This document shows positions 63,942 through 64,000 of a stretch of 64,000 bases of DNA, in pieces. The position numbers and the translations under genes are program-made. The number at the start of each line of letters is the position of its first letter. The first letter of the stretch is position 1. The DNA comes from Catenovulum maritimum. GTDB taxonomy: Bacteria > Pseudomonadota > Gammaproteobacteria > Enterobacterales > Alteromonadaceae. The notes under the pieces are model-generated. The model made no database searches. It was not told the origin of the DNA and saw only the letters and a program-made list of their open reading frames with translations. Where the stretch lies: the NCBI RefSeq assembly GCF_001050375.1, contig NZ_KQ130484.1, positions 94,639-158,638 on the forward strand. The letters run 5' to 3'.

Positions 63942-64000
63942 GCTGTAAAGCAATCTCAAAAAATAAGACTATATGCACTCAAGGCTATATGCATAAAGAA

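Larger units (their letters stand above)
63596..64000 (-). repeat. Tandem 135-bp repeat array (tRNA-Glu plus spacer)
   Basis: Three full units of 135 bp (76-bp tRNA plus 59-bp spacer) are present, identical by eye through both tRNA and spacer. The spacer contains a repeated CTATATGCA word. Identity of non-functional spacer bases points to recent amplification or ongoing homogenisation. Confidence 0.92.

Noticed and set aside
63596..64000. Regularly spaced direct repeats at the right end as a possible CRISPR array
   Set aside because: The repeated unit is a complete tRNA-Glu gene and the spacers are identical, the opposite of CRISPR.

Overview
This window is AT-rich chromosomal DNA that looks like a marine gammaproteobacterium, most likely of the Alteromonadales (Alteromonadaceae/Catenovulum-like; the placement is inferred from gene content and no search was run). 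Supporting signs are MutS plus MutH, RlmA, SprT, YejABEF, SapC and a MetJ-type operator in front of metK, together with features common in marine polysaccharide degraders: a formylglycine-type sulfatase lipoprotein, a giant glycoside-hydrolase-like lipoprotein, a PEP-CTERM protein with its PrsT-type TPR partner, and a sugar-acid catabolic cluster.

Layout, left to right. 1-700: two minus-strand lipoprotein genes, the first cut by the window edge. 1119-3429: pyrB and hemL, one base apart. 3697-6816: an anaerobic ribonucleotide reductase module (nrdD, nrdG) with a near-consensus FNR site and two NrdR boxes in front of nrdD, and pdxH inserted antisense between the two genes. 7070-13303: an NAD-salvage locus. 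Leftward are an NrtR-type Nudix/winged-helix regulator and a 913-residue superfamily-1 helicase; rightward are a PRPP-synthetase paralogue and a nicotinamide phosphoribosyltransferase. Three copies of a TGTC-N5-GACA dyad lie in the divergent promoter region. This is the most interesting locus in the window.

13304-13905 is decayed sequence: a gene remnant abutting a 166-bp MITE-like element. 13906-20200 is a minus-strand run (GntR regulator, Gfo/Idh oxidoreductase, SMP-30 lactonase-like protein, 2-hydroxyacid dehydrogenase, sialidase-like propeller, lipoprotein). Divergent to it are the remnant of a class II aldolase and an intact ABM-family gene. 21085-24823 holds PrsT and a PEP-CTERM protein, the latter with a sigma-54-like promoter. 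26649-33542 is a ~2300-residue lipoprotein with six ~200-residue repeats, a GH30-like domain that has lost both catalytic glutamates, and a C-terminal glycoamylase/GH144-like domain.

33729-43291 holds mostly housekeeping and stress genes: a peroxiredoxin-glutaredoxin fusion, a diguanylate cyclase, folD, a MerR regulator with a Cys-rich permease and a MerR-type 19-bp-spacer promoter, mutS, pncC, and recA with a LexA box inside its promoter. 43604-51186 holds the sulfatase and the yejABEF peptide importer. 51202-59131 holds pabA, an HDOD protein, mutH, rlmA, sapC, a TerB-like gene, sprT, a class V aminotransferase and metK. 59292-63468 holds the MetJ operator, two FimT/GspH pseudopilins and a hybrid histidine kinase. 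The window ends inside a tandem array of identical tRNA-Glu(UUC) genes with a 135-bp period.

All identifications come from reading motifs and overall resemblance to remembered families; none was tested by database search.
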